Below, in pieces: positions 12,291-24,078 of a stretch of 64,000 nt of DNA. This DNA comes from Stachybotrys elegans (lineage: Eukaryota > Ascomycota > Sordariomycetes > Hypocreales > Stachybotryaceae). The stretch is taken from NCBI GenBank assembly GCA_020746835.1, contig JAGPNK010000001.1, positions 2,294,001 to 2,358,000 on the forward strand. Reading direction: 5' to 3'. The translations under genes and the position numbers were made by a program. The first letter of the stretch is position 1. The number at the start of each line of letters is the position of its first letter. The notes beneath the pieces were generated by a model. It searched no databases and was not told the origin of the DNA. It saw only the letters and a program-made list of their open reading frames with translations.

Positions 12291-13378
12291 TGTGACCCTT
12301 CCGCCTCTGGCTTACACTCTGTGAGATCGAAACCGGATATATGCCTTGTACTAGGCGGTAACCACACCCACCATGCATGCCGTGCCCAGGAAGCCTGGAT
12401 CAAGTGTCGGGTTGTGTATCGATCCAGCCTTACTCCCGTTCGAAATAGTTACATGGAGGAGGGGATCGTGTAGGTCGGGCAGGGTGAACAGACACCTTGC
12501 TGAACCGCTCGCCTCCTGTCCGGTGTTGTGTGCCACCCCCAACTTAGCCTTTATCATAACCCAATGTAGTATAGGGTTGCGGGCAAACTACTGGCGTCTT
12601 GGGCACAGCGTTATCCTACAAACAACAGCTCTTGATGCGCACCAACTTCCTGACCGAAAGCGGTTGTTCGGAGCTTCGTCAGGCGCGGTGATATCCACCA
12701 ATTGCATGCGCGACCGGACAGCACCCCAGCTCCCCCAGATCTGATGAGCCCTGCTTGTGCTTTCTCTGGTTCCACTTGCACAATTGGCTTGTTTGAGAAC
12801 GGTGGGAGAGTTGGACTGGGACAAGAGGTGGAGGTGTATAGATCTGCGCAGAGGTGTGGTTGAAAGAAGAAAGAAGAAAGAGGAGAAGTTGGAGCTCCAT
12901 GGTGGGGAACCCTGCATTGGCAGCAGGTACTACGCCCTGTGTACTTGTAATTACTCTGTAATGTACGCTCGGTGTGAAGTCACAGGGCACTTTCTAGAAC
13001 CCCCCCTCTATGATTCTAGATGGTCGTGGAATCTACCTTTCGTCACACCACCCTCAAGGCTGCCTTGCTTGACCGGCCCTTTACCGAGCTCGCTGTCCAT
13101 CGTAGGACCGAACGTCCCGCTTCCTCTGTGACCATTTATTTCGTCACGTCATTCATTGCATTCCTTACTTTGCCCTCCCCCCCTCCCACTGTAGTTGACT
13201 TTGCACCGACCCAGAAACCACCAACTTGATTTGCGTACGCTGATTCCCATCCGCCTTGAATATTCCTACCTGACACTTTTTACCATACCATCCTGCCGAT
13301 CCAACCTGACCATTTCGTCTTGTTTCATTTCTTTGAGACCTACTCGCCCTAAGACTCTGGGCCATAGAAACACACGCC
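12291..13378. other. Divergent intergenic region (aldo-keto reductase / GFA gene)
   Basis: About 1.1 kb between divergent starts. The 300 nt before 13379 are C/T-rich and leader-like. No gene was recognised on either strand. Confidence 0.5.
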
Positions 13379-14197
13379 ATGGCCACGCTACGGCCGCTGC
13401 GGGGCGAATGCCAGTGTAGAAGAAACCGCTACATCATCACGATACCCAGGGACGACGTCCACCAAGCTCAGGTGCTGTTTAATACTGAGCCCGTACACCG
13501 TGAGTTTTGCTTCCCTTCCGGGTGAATCCCAAATAAGCATTGGTTAGGAGCTTGCAAGGAGCTCACCACACGCATCTCAAGCTCAAGGCGTCTGTACTGA
13601 CTTCAGGTATCAGAAATTCCGTTCGGCACGCCTCTCGCCGCTTACATCCGCGTACCTTTATCATGGTATCACAGCACCACGCACGCCTTCTTTGCCGATG
13701 AGACCCACGCCACCATTCGACGCGTCTACACGCATCCTACCCAGCAGCACTCCAAGCGACACTTCTGTGGCTACTGTGGCACCTCCTTTTCTTATTGGTC
13801 GGAGAAGCCCTGGACCGAGGCTGAATTCATCAGCCTCACCCTGGGCAGTCTGCTCCGTGAGGACCTGCGAGACCTCGAGGATATGGGTCTGATTCCCAAC
13901 GAGACGCAGAACGAGCGAGCACAAACCCCTACATCTCCCTTAGCCGTCAGCGTCCGGCCCCGGCTATCCAATGGGGTGCCATGGTTCGAAGGCATGGTGG
14001 CAGGCAGTCGCTTGGCCTCACTCAGTCGTACTACGAACCGAGACGGACGAACCGAGTTTGACTGGGAGATCGTCGATTTCACAGATGGAGAGGATGCTGC
14101 TCACGACGTGGATATCAGCATGACAACACCCGTAACGACACCCGGAAAGCGGAAGCTGCAGGACAGGGAAGATGCCGAGCCCGGCCCAAACCAATAA
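13379..14197 (+). CDS. GFA/CENP-V-fold (Mss4-like) protein, atypical
   Basis: Small protein of 234 aa in two exons: 13379-13499 and 13614-14197. The intron (114 nt, donor GTGAGT) is taken to end at TATCAG rather than at the earlier TTCAG, because only that choice keeps the frame containing the conserved core. The N-terminus has Cys-x-Cys (C11, C13). After HATIRRVYTH comes HFCGYCGTSFSYW (Cys-x2-Cys, about 91-94), then LTLGSLLRED, the order found in GFA-domain proteins. The central Cys motif that supplies further zinc ligands in the family is not present. The C-terminal third is polar and probably disordered. Function is unknown; GFA-fold enzymes act on glutathione-formaldehyde adducts, but the missing ligands argue against assuming that activity here. 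Confidence 0.75.
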
Positions 14198-17100
14198 ACG
14201 CGCAACTGCCGCTGCCCCCTTGGGCTCGCGTCATTTATCGACGGGTGGCGCTGATAATGCAGCGCGGAGATTGAGTTGCCGTTTTGCTATCTGCATGTGT
14301 CGAAGAACGTCATGATGAGTCCGATAGGCTAGTGCGATTCCATGCGTGATATGGGGCTTGCTGTTTGCTGAGGGGATATGACGAGGAAGGGTGGAGGAAA
14401 ATAAGGAAGAATGTGAGATAAACAATAGCAAGAGCCTTGGAACAGACTACCTATGATGTATTGGTATGGAGTTAAGGGGATATAGGTACCTACCTACCTG
14501 TACTATTTGAAGCTTACACTGATCTTGATGGTATGCAATATCGGAACGTGTGAGTGAATTTAGTAGGACGGTCCGGCTAGAATACCAATCATGTTGTATG
14601 AGATGTTGGCACCGGCGGGTTTCTCAATGAAGTGATTAAAAGGACGTCTGGCTCCCTTTTTGCCGCTGCGTCCCGGATGTGTGGCACACCTAGGATGGAG
14701 CATGTGAAAGCCGACGGGTAGTATTTGCAGATGCCTGCACGCTGCCTGTTGGTGTAGATGCTACCTCCTGCGGCCGGCTGGGAGGCCATGAGTAAATTTC
14801 TCCGTTCGGCTTCGGCAAGGGGCGTTTCGAGATTGAATGCCGGTCCGAATGCTACAGCTCCAAGAAACATGTTTAGAAACCTGCAGCGGCGATCCAGGTT
14901 GGCCAGCCGGCGGCGGCTTTTTCCAAGCTGCTGCGTATAAGAGAGCCAAGGATCATGGGCTGGGAGGAAGGGTAGAATTTCCCGGCCGGATGCAAATATA
15001 GGTCGGGTCGGGCTCGCATATGCGGCTGCGGGCAGAAAACATGAGAATAGCGGCGAGGTGCAGCCGTGATCACTAACCGGTTGTTGGTAGGTGAAGCCTC
15101 CGCGCATGGATCAGCGACAGTCGGAACCACGGATGCTAGATGTTACTCCTAAAATCCTCGCAGGCTCGCCTTCAAGGTTGCTACGACGCAAACAAGAAGA
15201 TCTGATGCAATGCGCGCCAGGCGACCCGCTCGGATCCCCCCTTCATGTTTGTGGATGAAAATGGTCATGACCGCTGGGGGTAGGCCTCGTTTATTCTTCT
15301 TTATTTTGTTGTACTTTTTTAACAGGGACAAGAATGGCGAAGCTATTGGCATTGCTGTCGCGATTAGTACAGATGGCTATAGAGAGCCTGCCTGGCTCGG
15401 CCGTTTCGTCGGCGGATTCAGCAAGCCATGTTTGTGTGGAGAGTGGAGGGGAGAGATAGAGGGAGAGAAGGGAAACATGAGATCGATACAGGCACAGGCC
15501 GGGCTAGGAGTGATGGAGTGCATGAAAATCGGAGCTGACAAAAGTCAAGAAGAGAAGGAATAGCGGACGAGCTATGGAATTCGCAGGTAGGGATCAAGGG
15601 GGCGCGGAAGAAGGGGAGGCATTCGGGAAAGACGGCGATGTGATAATGAAGTGTGAGGCAAGGCGTTGTTAAGAGAAGGGAAGCGAAACGACCTACGACG
15701 GTAGTCAGAGGAAGTCGGAGAGATGGAAGTTTCAGCCGCCAAGGGTCTGAAGCCCGATACTTTGGCGTTGGCCGGGACAAGCACCTGGTAGTTCCTGGCT
15801 TGTTCGAGAGGGGCGTGCGGCACCACGAGGTGGAAAGGGTGGAAAGGGTGGGAAGAGTGGAAGGCACAGCGGGCGTGTTTGGGGGCGTGGGCGTGGGGGG
15901 TAAAGGACAGGCGGCAAGACGGGCCGGGCACCTCCTGTCAAGCTCGACGGCTCGATTCGGCCAACGGAAGGAGCGCGCGGAGAAAGAGGGGAGCAGCAGC
16001 TGACATTGGCTGTAGGCGGCCATCCAGTGCTAAAATATTCTTCCCGGTAATGGGGGTGCTCTGCTTGCTATTATCAAGCCGGCCATAACGCCCTGTCCGG
16101 GGGCCAATAGGGCGGCAGCAGCAGGGACAAGGGACGGACGGAGACCGAGGTTTGGAAGGAGTGCAGGAGTGCCTCACAATCAAGAGGCTTACTGGCAGAC
16201 ACTTGGACGGTGCCGGTCCTCCGTTTCCTGGCAATGCCAATCAAGCAGGTATCTACAGAACCTACTACGATTTTAATTACTACCTACTCTTTACCATGTG
16301 GCCAATACGGGTTGACAGTGGAATCCCACGCACCTGCCCTGCACACAATATGGTGACACGAGGGAAGGAGCGGCTGCACCTTAGCGCAGCTACCTAAGTT
16401 CCGGTTGACCCCAGCCTCCGTCACAGCGAGGAACTCGGTATGGATCCAAATCGAAGCTACCCCGCCATCCCGTCTCAACTGTCGATTCTCAATTCCCTAA
16501 TCCAATCCCTCCCGGGCCTGCTGCCTGATGTTGTCATGCTGTCGCTTTTTCTCCTCGACTCCCACTCCGAGCCGAGGGATCCCTGGACCCGTCTATGCAC
16601 AATACCTTACCTCAAACACAGCGATCGCCTCTCCTCCCCCTCTTGCTCTTCTCGCCTTGGACGCCGTCTTTGCGCCATGTCTCCGACTCATCCCGCTGGG
16701 TTAGCAGGCACCATATGCCAATCTGTCGAGTCGCCGGCACCGACCTACAGGTAACCAACGGGGTACTTCGGCTACCTAGAGCCTGGCTTTACATGCCAGA
16801 TTGTCCTCCATCCCGTACCAACACCTGGCTCGGACAAGCAGCAATCCATGTCACACATGGGGATCCAATCACGCGATGTCCCTTTGCCCTGTATGTGTCA
16901 TGCAGGCGCCTGTATATGATACCAATTGATCATCTGCGGCCATCTACCATCCCCTGCAGATAGACATTACCCTCGACGTGTCTGACATAGAAAGCCTTGG
17001 AGCCAAGTGGCAGAATCCAGAGAGGCACACTGGACGGGTGGAGAGATGTCGAGAGAAGCCAAGCCAAGCCATTCAACCAAACTTTGGGACAAGTGCCCAC

Positions 17101-17872
17101 GGACATCTGCAGGCAGACAGGCAAACAGACACCACAGACAACACAAAGAAGCCGTCTGACGGATAGAGAGGCAGACACACATACGCGCTCACGCACACAC
17201 ACATACATATGGACAGCACGAATACGGCACACCATCGCACGCATGCGCAGATAATACAACCTCGCACCCCCCCTCCTCCCTCTCACCCCCATCTTCCCCA
17301 AAAAGAGGTTGACCCATTCAAACATGTTTGCGCTACTCCTTCGCTCTGCAAGGGTGCACTAGCCCCGCGTGGGCATCCCATGCCATCCCATCCACACACC
17401 GTAGATTTACCATGCCATGCCATGCCATGTCATGGCTTTCCTTGCCTTGCCTTGCCCACCTTGGACTTGGAGCACCATTGAGCACCATGGACCGACTCTC
17501 CCCACGGCGCTAGTGCCCCATCTATTTCTCCTCGTTTTCGGTCACGACGGTCCGAAGCGGCATTTCCCCAACGGCTAGACGGTTCAAGGTTGTGAAGATG
17601 TCCAACGTCTGGTCAGATCGGGGTATATAAGACGTCGAGATGTCCTTCCTCTCTCGCTACCCGCTGTCTTTTTCCTGTTGCTTGGCCAGGTCGCCTTCCA
17701 AACTCTGCCAACCAGTCATCCTTGATTCCTCTCGTCTTGGGACCGTGTGTTTGATAGAGCCATCCGTGTCTGTGTCTAGCTAGTCTAGCCTACCTAGTCA
17801 TCGCCCTTGATCTACCAAGAACGTCCATACCGAGAGACAGACTCCCACCCTATACTGCAGAATCAGGTCACA
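14198..17872. other. Gene-poor region upstream of beta-glucosidase
   Basis: About 3.7 kb without a supported gene. Open frames exist on the minus strand at 14589-15107 and 15418-16023, but they are low complexity, lack family resemblance and show no splice-linked continuation. Small repeats include TACC units near 14487, GTGGAAAGG units at 15831-15855, and CATGC and CCTTG units at 17409-17458. Part of the region must serve as the beta-glucosidase promoter. Confidence 0.5.
17624..17630 (+). promoter_or_regulatory. Putative TATA box of the beta-glucosidase gene
   Basis: TATATAA preceded by GGGG and followed by C/T-rich leader sequence, 243 nt upstream of the ATG at 17873. Position and sequence suit a fungal core promoter; no other TATA-like element is as good in this leader. 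Confidence 0.5.
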
Positions 17873-19398
17873 ATGTCGGCCCTTTCTCTGCCCAGTGACT
17901 TCAAATGGGGCTTTGCCACGGCAGCGTACGTCTTCCCCTACCTGTTGCCCCGTTCCGTTTGCCCGTTCTGCCCGCAAGACATCGTCCTGTTGACAATGTT
18001 TCAATCCGCAGCTACCAGATCGAGGGTTCCATTGACAAGGATGGCCGCGGCCCCAGCATTTGGGACACCTTCTGCGAGAGGCCCAAGAAGATTGCTGACG
18101 GAAGCTCCGGTGTCACGGCTTGCGACTCCTACAACCGAACCACCGAGGATATTGCTCTCCTCAAGGAGCTCGGCTCGCAGGCCTACCGTTTCTCCCTCTC
18201 TTGGACCCGTATCATCCCCAAGGGTGGTCGCAACGACCCCATCAACCAGGCTGGTCTCGACCACTACATCAAGTTTGTCAACGACCTCCTCGCAGCGGGC
18301 ATTACCCCTTTCATCACCCTGCTGCACTGGGATGTTCCCGACGAGCTCGACAAGCGCTATGGTGGCCTGCTGAACCGCGAGGAGTTTCCTCTCGACTTTG
18401 CCCACTACGCCCGCGTCTGCTTCCAGGCCATGCCCCAGGTGAAGAACTGGATCACCTTCAACGAACCTTGGTGCTCCTCTATCCTCGGTTACAGTGTCGG
18501 TCAGTTCGCCCCTGGCCGCACCTCCAACCGCGAGAAGAGCGACGTCGGTGACAGCAGCACCGAGCCCTGGATCGTGGGCCACAACCTCCTCGTGGCCCAT
18601 GGCCGTGCCGTCAAGATCTACCGCGAGGAGTTCAAGCCCACCAACGGCGGTGAGATTGCCATTGTCCTCAATGGTGACGCCACCTACCCCTGGGATCCTA
18701 CCGACCCCAAGGATGTCGAGGCTGCCAACCGCAAGATCGAGTTTGCCATCTCTTGGTTCGCTGACCCCATCTACCTGGGCGAGTACCCAGCCTCCATGCG
18801 CAAGCAGCTTGGCGACCGCCTCCCCACCTTCACCGACGAGGAGCGTGCCCTCGTCCATGGCTCCAATGACTTTTACGGCATGAACCACTACACTGCCGAC
18901 TTTGTCAAGCACAAGGAGGGCGAGCCCGCTCCTGAGGATTTCCTTGGAAACCTCGAGACCACCTTCTACAGCAAGAACGGCGGCAACATTGGCCAGGTCA
19001 CCCAGTCTCCCTGGCTGCGCCCCTGCGCCCCTGGTTTCCGCGACCTCCTCGTCTGGCTGAGCAAGCGATACGGCTACCCCAAGATCTACGTCACCGAGAA
19101 CGGTACCAGCATCAAGGGTGAGAACGACATGCCCATGGAGCAGATCCTCGAGGACGACTTCCGTCTCCAGTACTACGACGAATACGTCAAGGCCATGGCC
19201 ACCGCTTCGACTCTCGACGGTGTAAATGTTCGCGGCTACTTTGCCTGGTCTCTCATGGATAACTTTGAGTGGGCCGAGGGTTATGAGACTCGTTTCGGTG
19301 TCACCTATGTTGATTACAACAACGGTCAGAAGCGGTATCCCAAGAAGAGCGCCAGGCACCTGGCACCGCTGTTTGACAGCCTGATCAAGAAGGAGTAA
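17873..19398 (+). CDS. Intracellular GH1 beta-glucosidase
   Basis: Glycoside hydrolase family 1 enzyme, 479 aa, splitting beta-glucosides such as cellobiose by a retaining mechanism. Exon 1 is 17873-17925 and exon 2 is 18012-19398; the 86-nt intron interrupts the Ala codon in ATAAYQIEG. Family landmarks: FKWGFATA, then YQIEGS and DGRGPSIWDTF near the N-terminus; LLHWDVP (about 120); TFNEPW with the acid/base Glu (about residue 166); NDFYGMNHYT; VTENG with the nucleophile Glu (about 378); and WSLMDNFEW (about 430). There is no signal peptide, so the enzyme should be cytosolic, like known fungal GH1 enzymes that hydrolyse imported cellodextrins. Codon use is strongly C-ending, suggesting high expression. 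It is tail to tail with RCH1, with 271 bp between stops. Confidence 0.96.
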
Positions 19399-19669
19399 GT
19401 CTGGCTACGCCGGACGCGGAGAGGATGGCACGAGGATACCCCTGGGACGGAGATATATCAGCTGAAGAGGCATGGTGTGGAAGCAGCGGAAACCCCCTTT
19501 CCTGAGAGCCAAGTGCCCTGGAAATACTATTTCGGGTCAATCCCTAGCCATTCTGGAATAACACGGCTTGCTGACTTGGATGCATAATAGCACCAGAAGA
19601 GATGTATGCTAGGCGCCGGCCTTGAAGTGAGTAGATGATCTAGCTGTATCCTGTATGAGCTGTTTCTAT

Positions 19670-21309
19670 TTAATCCTTCCTATGTTCCGTATCCGGTATC
19701 ATGCCCTCTTGAGGGGTCTCATCTCCGTTACGTGCACGATGCCTCGTTTCGTCCATTTCGCGGCCACGCCTTAGATACCACTTGAAGACGAAAACCAGCA
19801 TCTGAGCAATGAAGACCTGGTCGATTATCAGAAGCAAGATTTTGAAGACGGGGGAAAGAGAGGGTCAGAATCAGGTGTACCTGCTCCACGGTGTACAACA
19901 AGACTGGGATCTGTATGTACGCTCTTGTCAAGTCATCAGCAGCCGCCCACATGGCCGTAACCAGCGGAATGCCTAGGCTCGTCGTCTTGGCCGCTCCGCA
20001 GAAGCACACGGCAATGGTCTGCTCGCGGGACATGCGCTTCACGGTGACGATGCGGCGGAGGAAGCCCGGCAGCTTCTTACCGCGTTCCGAGTCGGCCAGT
20101 CGCGGGTTGACGTATGCGCCGAGGAGCTTGGGCGGGCGGGCGGCGAGGAAGCATATGACGGTGTAGACCATGTACAAGGCTATGTTCATGAAGATGTTGA
20201 AGAGGATGGCCGGCGTGGAGAGCCTGAAAATGGCGCCGGTATGGAAGGCATTGGAGAAGGTCGCCCTAGACGAGTCTTGAGTGAGATCAATGCCCATCAC
20301 CAACCTGGCAAACGATTACGCCAGATGCGATTCTCGGGAACAACAACTCACCACACAAGCAAGCCTAAGCAGGCGCTCGAGATTTTGGCCAGCCACAACT
20401 TTTGCATCACCTTGACCGTGGCATCCTCCTTCCACCAGCGCAGCGTCTGGCCAACCAGGATGGGCAGCAGAACGCTCAACCCCAACTGGCGAGCGACATC
20501 GCCGTACATGCGGCCGAGGGTAGCCGGGCTGGCAGGGCGCCAGTCGTCAAAGGCGCGCTGCGAGGGCATGAAGGCGTAGATGAGCAGCGGCGACAGGAAG
20601 GAGCCGACGACATTGCCGAGCACGACGGAGATGATGGCGGCGGCATCATCGCCGCCCGCGTTGCGCGTCATGACGACGTTGGAGGCGATGGTTGTCGGGA
20701 TACAGGCCGTGGCGAGCATGCCGATTAGGATGGGGGTGGAGGGGATGTCGGAGGTCAAGGCGCCAGCGGCGATGGAGATGTGAATGACGGCTGCATCATC
20801 ACCGTGTGTAAGTCGTCCGGGCTATGAACGTACATCTGGCACCGAGGGGGGACAAACCTAGCACAATGGCGGGCACGACGAGGAAGGATATCCCCTGGAC
20901 AATGACGTGGAGCCGCCAGTTGGTCACGTTGACGCGCAGCTTCGCGGGGGCAAGCGACATGCCGCTGACGAGGAAGATGAAGGCCACGGCGCCATACAGG
21001 ATGCTATACTCGGAGCGGATCGTGCCGCCGTGCGATGCGACCTCTTTTGATGTACACAGGCGTCAGCTAGGATATACTGTGTACGTGTATATTGAAGAAA
21101 TGCCAAGAAAAAGAAGAAGGAAACATAGTAAAGAAAAAGGGGGACTCACCCGGGAAGAAGTAGGCCAGCAGGCAGCTCAGGCCGAAGATGATGATGAGCC
21201 ATTGCGAGGCCAGGAACTTGACCAGCGAGCGCGCGAAGCGGAGCGGCGCCGGGGCGTCGTCTTGCTTGTCCGCCACGGGTTTTCCGCCGGGAGAGCTGGT
21301 GGTTTCCAT
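19670..21309 (-). CDS. RCH1: RCH1/SLC10A7-like membrane protein (SBF-like family)
   Basis: Multispanning plasma-membrane protein of the SBF-like family. The yeast and Candida members (Rch1) restrain calcium uptake, and SLC10A7 is the animal homologue. Five exons (21309-21150, 21043-20858, 20790-20352, 20304-19881, 19816-19670) give 451 aa, and all junctions keep phase. About ten hydrophobic segments are visible. Conserved stretches include [82 protein letters not shown] and [18 protein letters not shown]. The ATG at 21309 is chosen over an in-frame ATG at 21450 because the segment between them is unlike the family. The C-terminal tail is short and polar. Confidence 0.9.
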
Positions 21310-22137
21310 GTCGAGAGCAGCGGCGCCGTCGCAGACTGCATCGCTTGGTCCTGACAATAGACACAGAAGTTGAGGTTCCGGATTCCAACGGGACGAATGC
21401 CGCGGGTTTGTTATTTTCAAGTGACGGGATGGTGCCGGCCGGCCATTCATTGTCCGAAGCCGCCAAGTGTCCGGGCTATTACCGAGGTTGGCGATATCGG
21501 GACAGCAGGGCTATCTATATGCCAAGAGAACTATCCCCATCATCTTTGCTTATGCTTTCCTCGCACCGTCATCGTGAGTTGGGCAAGGGAAAGGCTAAGT
21601 GTTCTGTCACGAGCTGTGGTGTAGTATGGAGGAAGATGTGATTGGGTGGTTCTAGCTATGGCTCCGTGCAAGGCATATATGTGTCGTGATAATTATAAGT
21701 AAATTACAAAATGTGTAAGTAATCCATCGCCAATATCTGAATCCTCCTATTACTCCACACTTCAATAAGGGGCTAACAACATGTGAGTGAGTAAAAGGTC
21801 GGTGCGGTATTCGTATATCTCCTTCTATCCGCTTCTGCAGAGGCGTACAGGCTGTCGGCATCGTATCCGGATGCCTTGGTGATTGCTAGGGAAATCAAAA
21901 AGATTCAAACGTAGAAAACGCCAAGCGATGCTTTGTGGTATCACAGGAAAATCGACGTCAAAGTTCAAGGGGAAGGGGGAAATCAAAGACGCCCATGTCT
22001 TTCGCTAGGGCAAATGTAGAACGGTGTCGTCCTAAGGATATGTCGTAACAATGTCGTGCTGTTGGGGATATTCAACAGAGATGATAAGAGGGTGGTCAAG
22101 AGTGTCGGAAGGGGGGAAAAGAGGAAGACAGAGAGAA
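21310..22137. other. Intergenic region between ERF4 and RCH1
   Basis: Both neighbours are on the minus strand, so this holds the ERF4 3' UTR and the RCH1 promoter. It is AT-richer around 21690-21740. No gene was recognised. Confidence 0.5.
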
Positions 22138-24078
22138 TCAGGCAGCGAGAGCCGGTGCGGGCTCCATTGGCAAGGCCGTGCGAGAATCTCCCGCCAGCGT
22201 GCTGGGGGCCGGCGCAATCTCTGGGTCGGGAATCTGAATATCGAGCTGTGATATTATTAGCAAAGTTGTATGCATGAATGCTGCGGGGAGACGTTGCACG
22301 TACGCTCATGTAGCCCGTTCGTCGGAGAGACACGAGCTTAGGGAGCGCGACTCCCTCTTCTGACGTGGCCGTCTTCTCCATCTTGGCGTTCCAGTCATCA
22401 ATCCACTTCTCCAAGTTGTTGAGACGCGACTTGATGTATGTCATGCCCATGTCGTCCCAAACCCATCCCGTTACGAGGCCCAGCAAGCCATCAATGATGT
22501 TTCGGAGGCTCCACGGGTCAAAGACGGGTATCAGCTCGCTGTTTAGCTTGTCGATGATGCGTCGAAATTCCTGCTCCGACAGGCCAGCGGGGTCAAGAAT
22601 CTCAGGATAGAGGTTGGAGAAGGTGGGTGCTAGGTCGCCCTTGAGCAGCCAGTCTCTCCTGATGCGAATGATTCGCGTGGTGGCGTACTCGATAGAATCC
22701 ATGGGAACGTGAGGGTTTAGGTGAGGATAACATGGGTGCTGCGGTCCCCATTCATCCCCCAAATCTCCCTGCACATCCTCTCCCATTATCGACGAGTTGG
22801 TTGATGATAGTGCAGAGCCAATGCCATCGCCGATGGAGACATTGGAGGGGCGGGGTTCGAGCGCATCGGGCCCTCGCTCGAGATCCCTCGAGTACGCGCG
22901 GGCGGCGGGCTCCTCATTGTCGGTTGTCATGATGGCCTTTCCCTTCCCCTTGTCCAGCTTGGAGGGCTGGTTGAATGATCGCCTGTCGAAATTAGGGGAC
23001 ACGGGCGATGGCGACTTGGATCCCTTCTCGTCGAAGGATGCTCGGATGGACCTGGGTAGGCTTATTCGCCGGTCGGGACTCAGGCTGTGCTCGAGCTGCA
23101 GAGTGGCATGCGCGTCGAGGCGGTGGCGCGTCTGTCGCTGTTCTGAGACACTGAGCAACGGGTAATCGCCGGCTTGCGAGGTCACGGGCCTTATATTGTT
23201 ATCGCCGTCGTTGAGACTCGGGTGCTGAAGTGGAACAGACGGAGGAGGAGGAGTCGAAGGGCGGCGGCGCCTATTAGGTCGAGGCGTAGAATTGACGGGA
23301 TTCCACAGTCGGGGTCCCGGGACGATGTGTCGTGGAGGTTGTCGGTGGACGGCGAGATTGCGAAAGGGTGCGTTGCGGCACGGCTGAAATGGCGGGTGGC
23401 TGGCGGCAAGAGGAGGAGAGGGAGGAGCGGCAGCGGGGGCTACGGTAGAGGGAGGATACTGGATGGACGGCTCGGGATAGCTGGGCTGCAGGCTGGGAGA
23501 GGCGACGGCGAGCAGAGACGGGTCCGGATGCGCATCTAGGGAGGACGATTGGGTCGCGATGGGGGTAGGTCGTGAAGCGTGAGAAGCCGTGGGGAGCGAG
23601 TCAGCACAGTCGCGGGAACGACCGTGCTTATGCCTAGCAAAGTTTTCAGGGTCTCCACGTGATTGGAGGATTCTCGGCCGAAGGAGCTGGCGGACGGCGA
23701 GGCGGCTTGCAACGGCGAGGGAAGCGGCGTGGTTAGGGGACAGGAGCCGCGCCGGACCGATTGACGACGGTGGTGGTGATGATTATGACGACGGACGTGT
23801 TGAGAAGTGGGCGTCGAGGTAAACGACGACGATGGTACGGCGGACAAGGAGGACAACGAGGCGGCGGTGGCAGCAGCAGCAACAGTACAGGAGACAGCGG
23901 GCCTAGGCGCCAGAAGCCAGGGGAGACCGGCGCTCTGAGTGGCCAGCGACGTGGTCGCAGTGGGTCCGACTATGCTGTCAGTGCAGCAGTCGTAGGGGGA
24001 GGGCGCTGTGGCAGCAGTGGTGGTCGGGAGGTTGTTGTCCGAGAATGGAATAGTGGGCAGCGTGCTGTAGGCCAGCAT
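22138..24078 (-). CDS. ERF4: ERF4-type palmitoyltransferase subunit
   Basis: Partner of the Erf2 DHHC enzyme that palmitoylates Ras at the ER/Golgi (Erf4/Golgin A7 family). The conserved domain lies in the exon ending at 22304, with TRIIRIRRDWLLKGDLAPTF, LIPVFDPWSLRNIIDGLLG, WVWDDMGMTYIKSRLNNLE and RRTGYMS. A last exon, 22245-22138, adds LDIQIPDPEIAPAP and the stop. The domain frame continues open upstream to 23782 with Pro/Ser-rich sequence but has no ATG there. The best completion is an exon 24078-23839 (starting MLAYSTLPTIPF), an intron 23838-23687 (donor GTACCA, branch CTAAC, acceptor CCAG; 152 nt, phase correct), then 23686-22304, giving 576 aa. A pyrimidine tract ending CCCCAG at 24080 suggests a leader intron just before the ATG. 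The domain call is firm; the 5' half is provisional. Confidence 0.8.

Noticed and set aside
18001..19359. 452-codon open frame antisense to the beta-glucosidase
   Set aside because: Shadow of the GC-biased codon use of the sense gene; no family resemblance, while the sense strand has all GH1 motifs.
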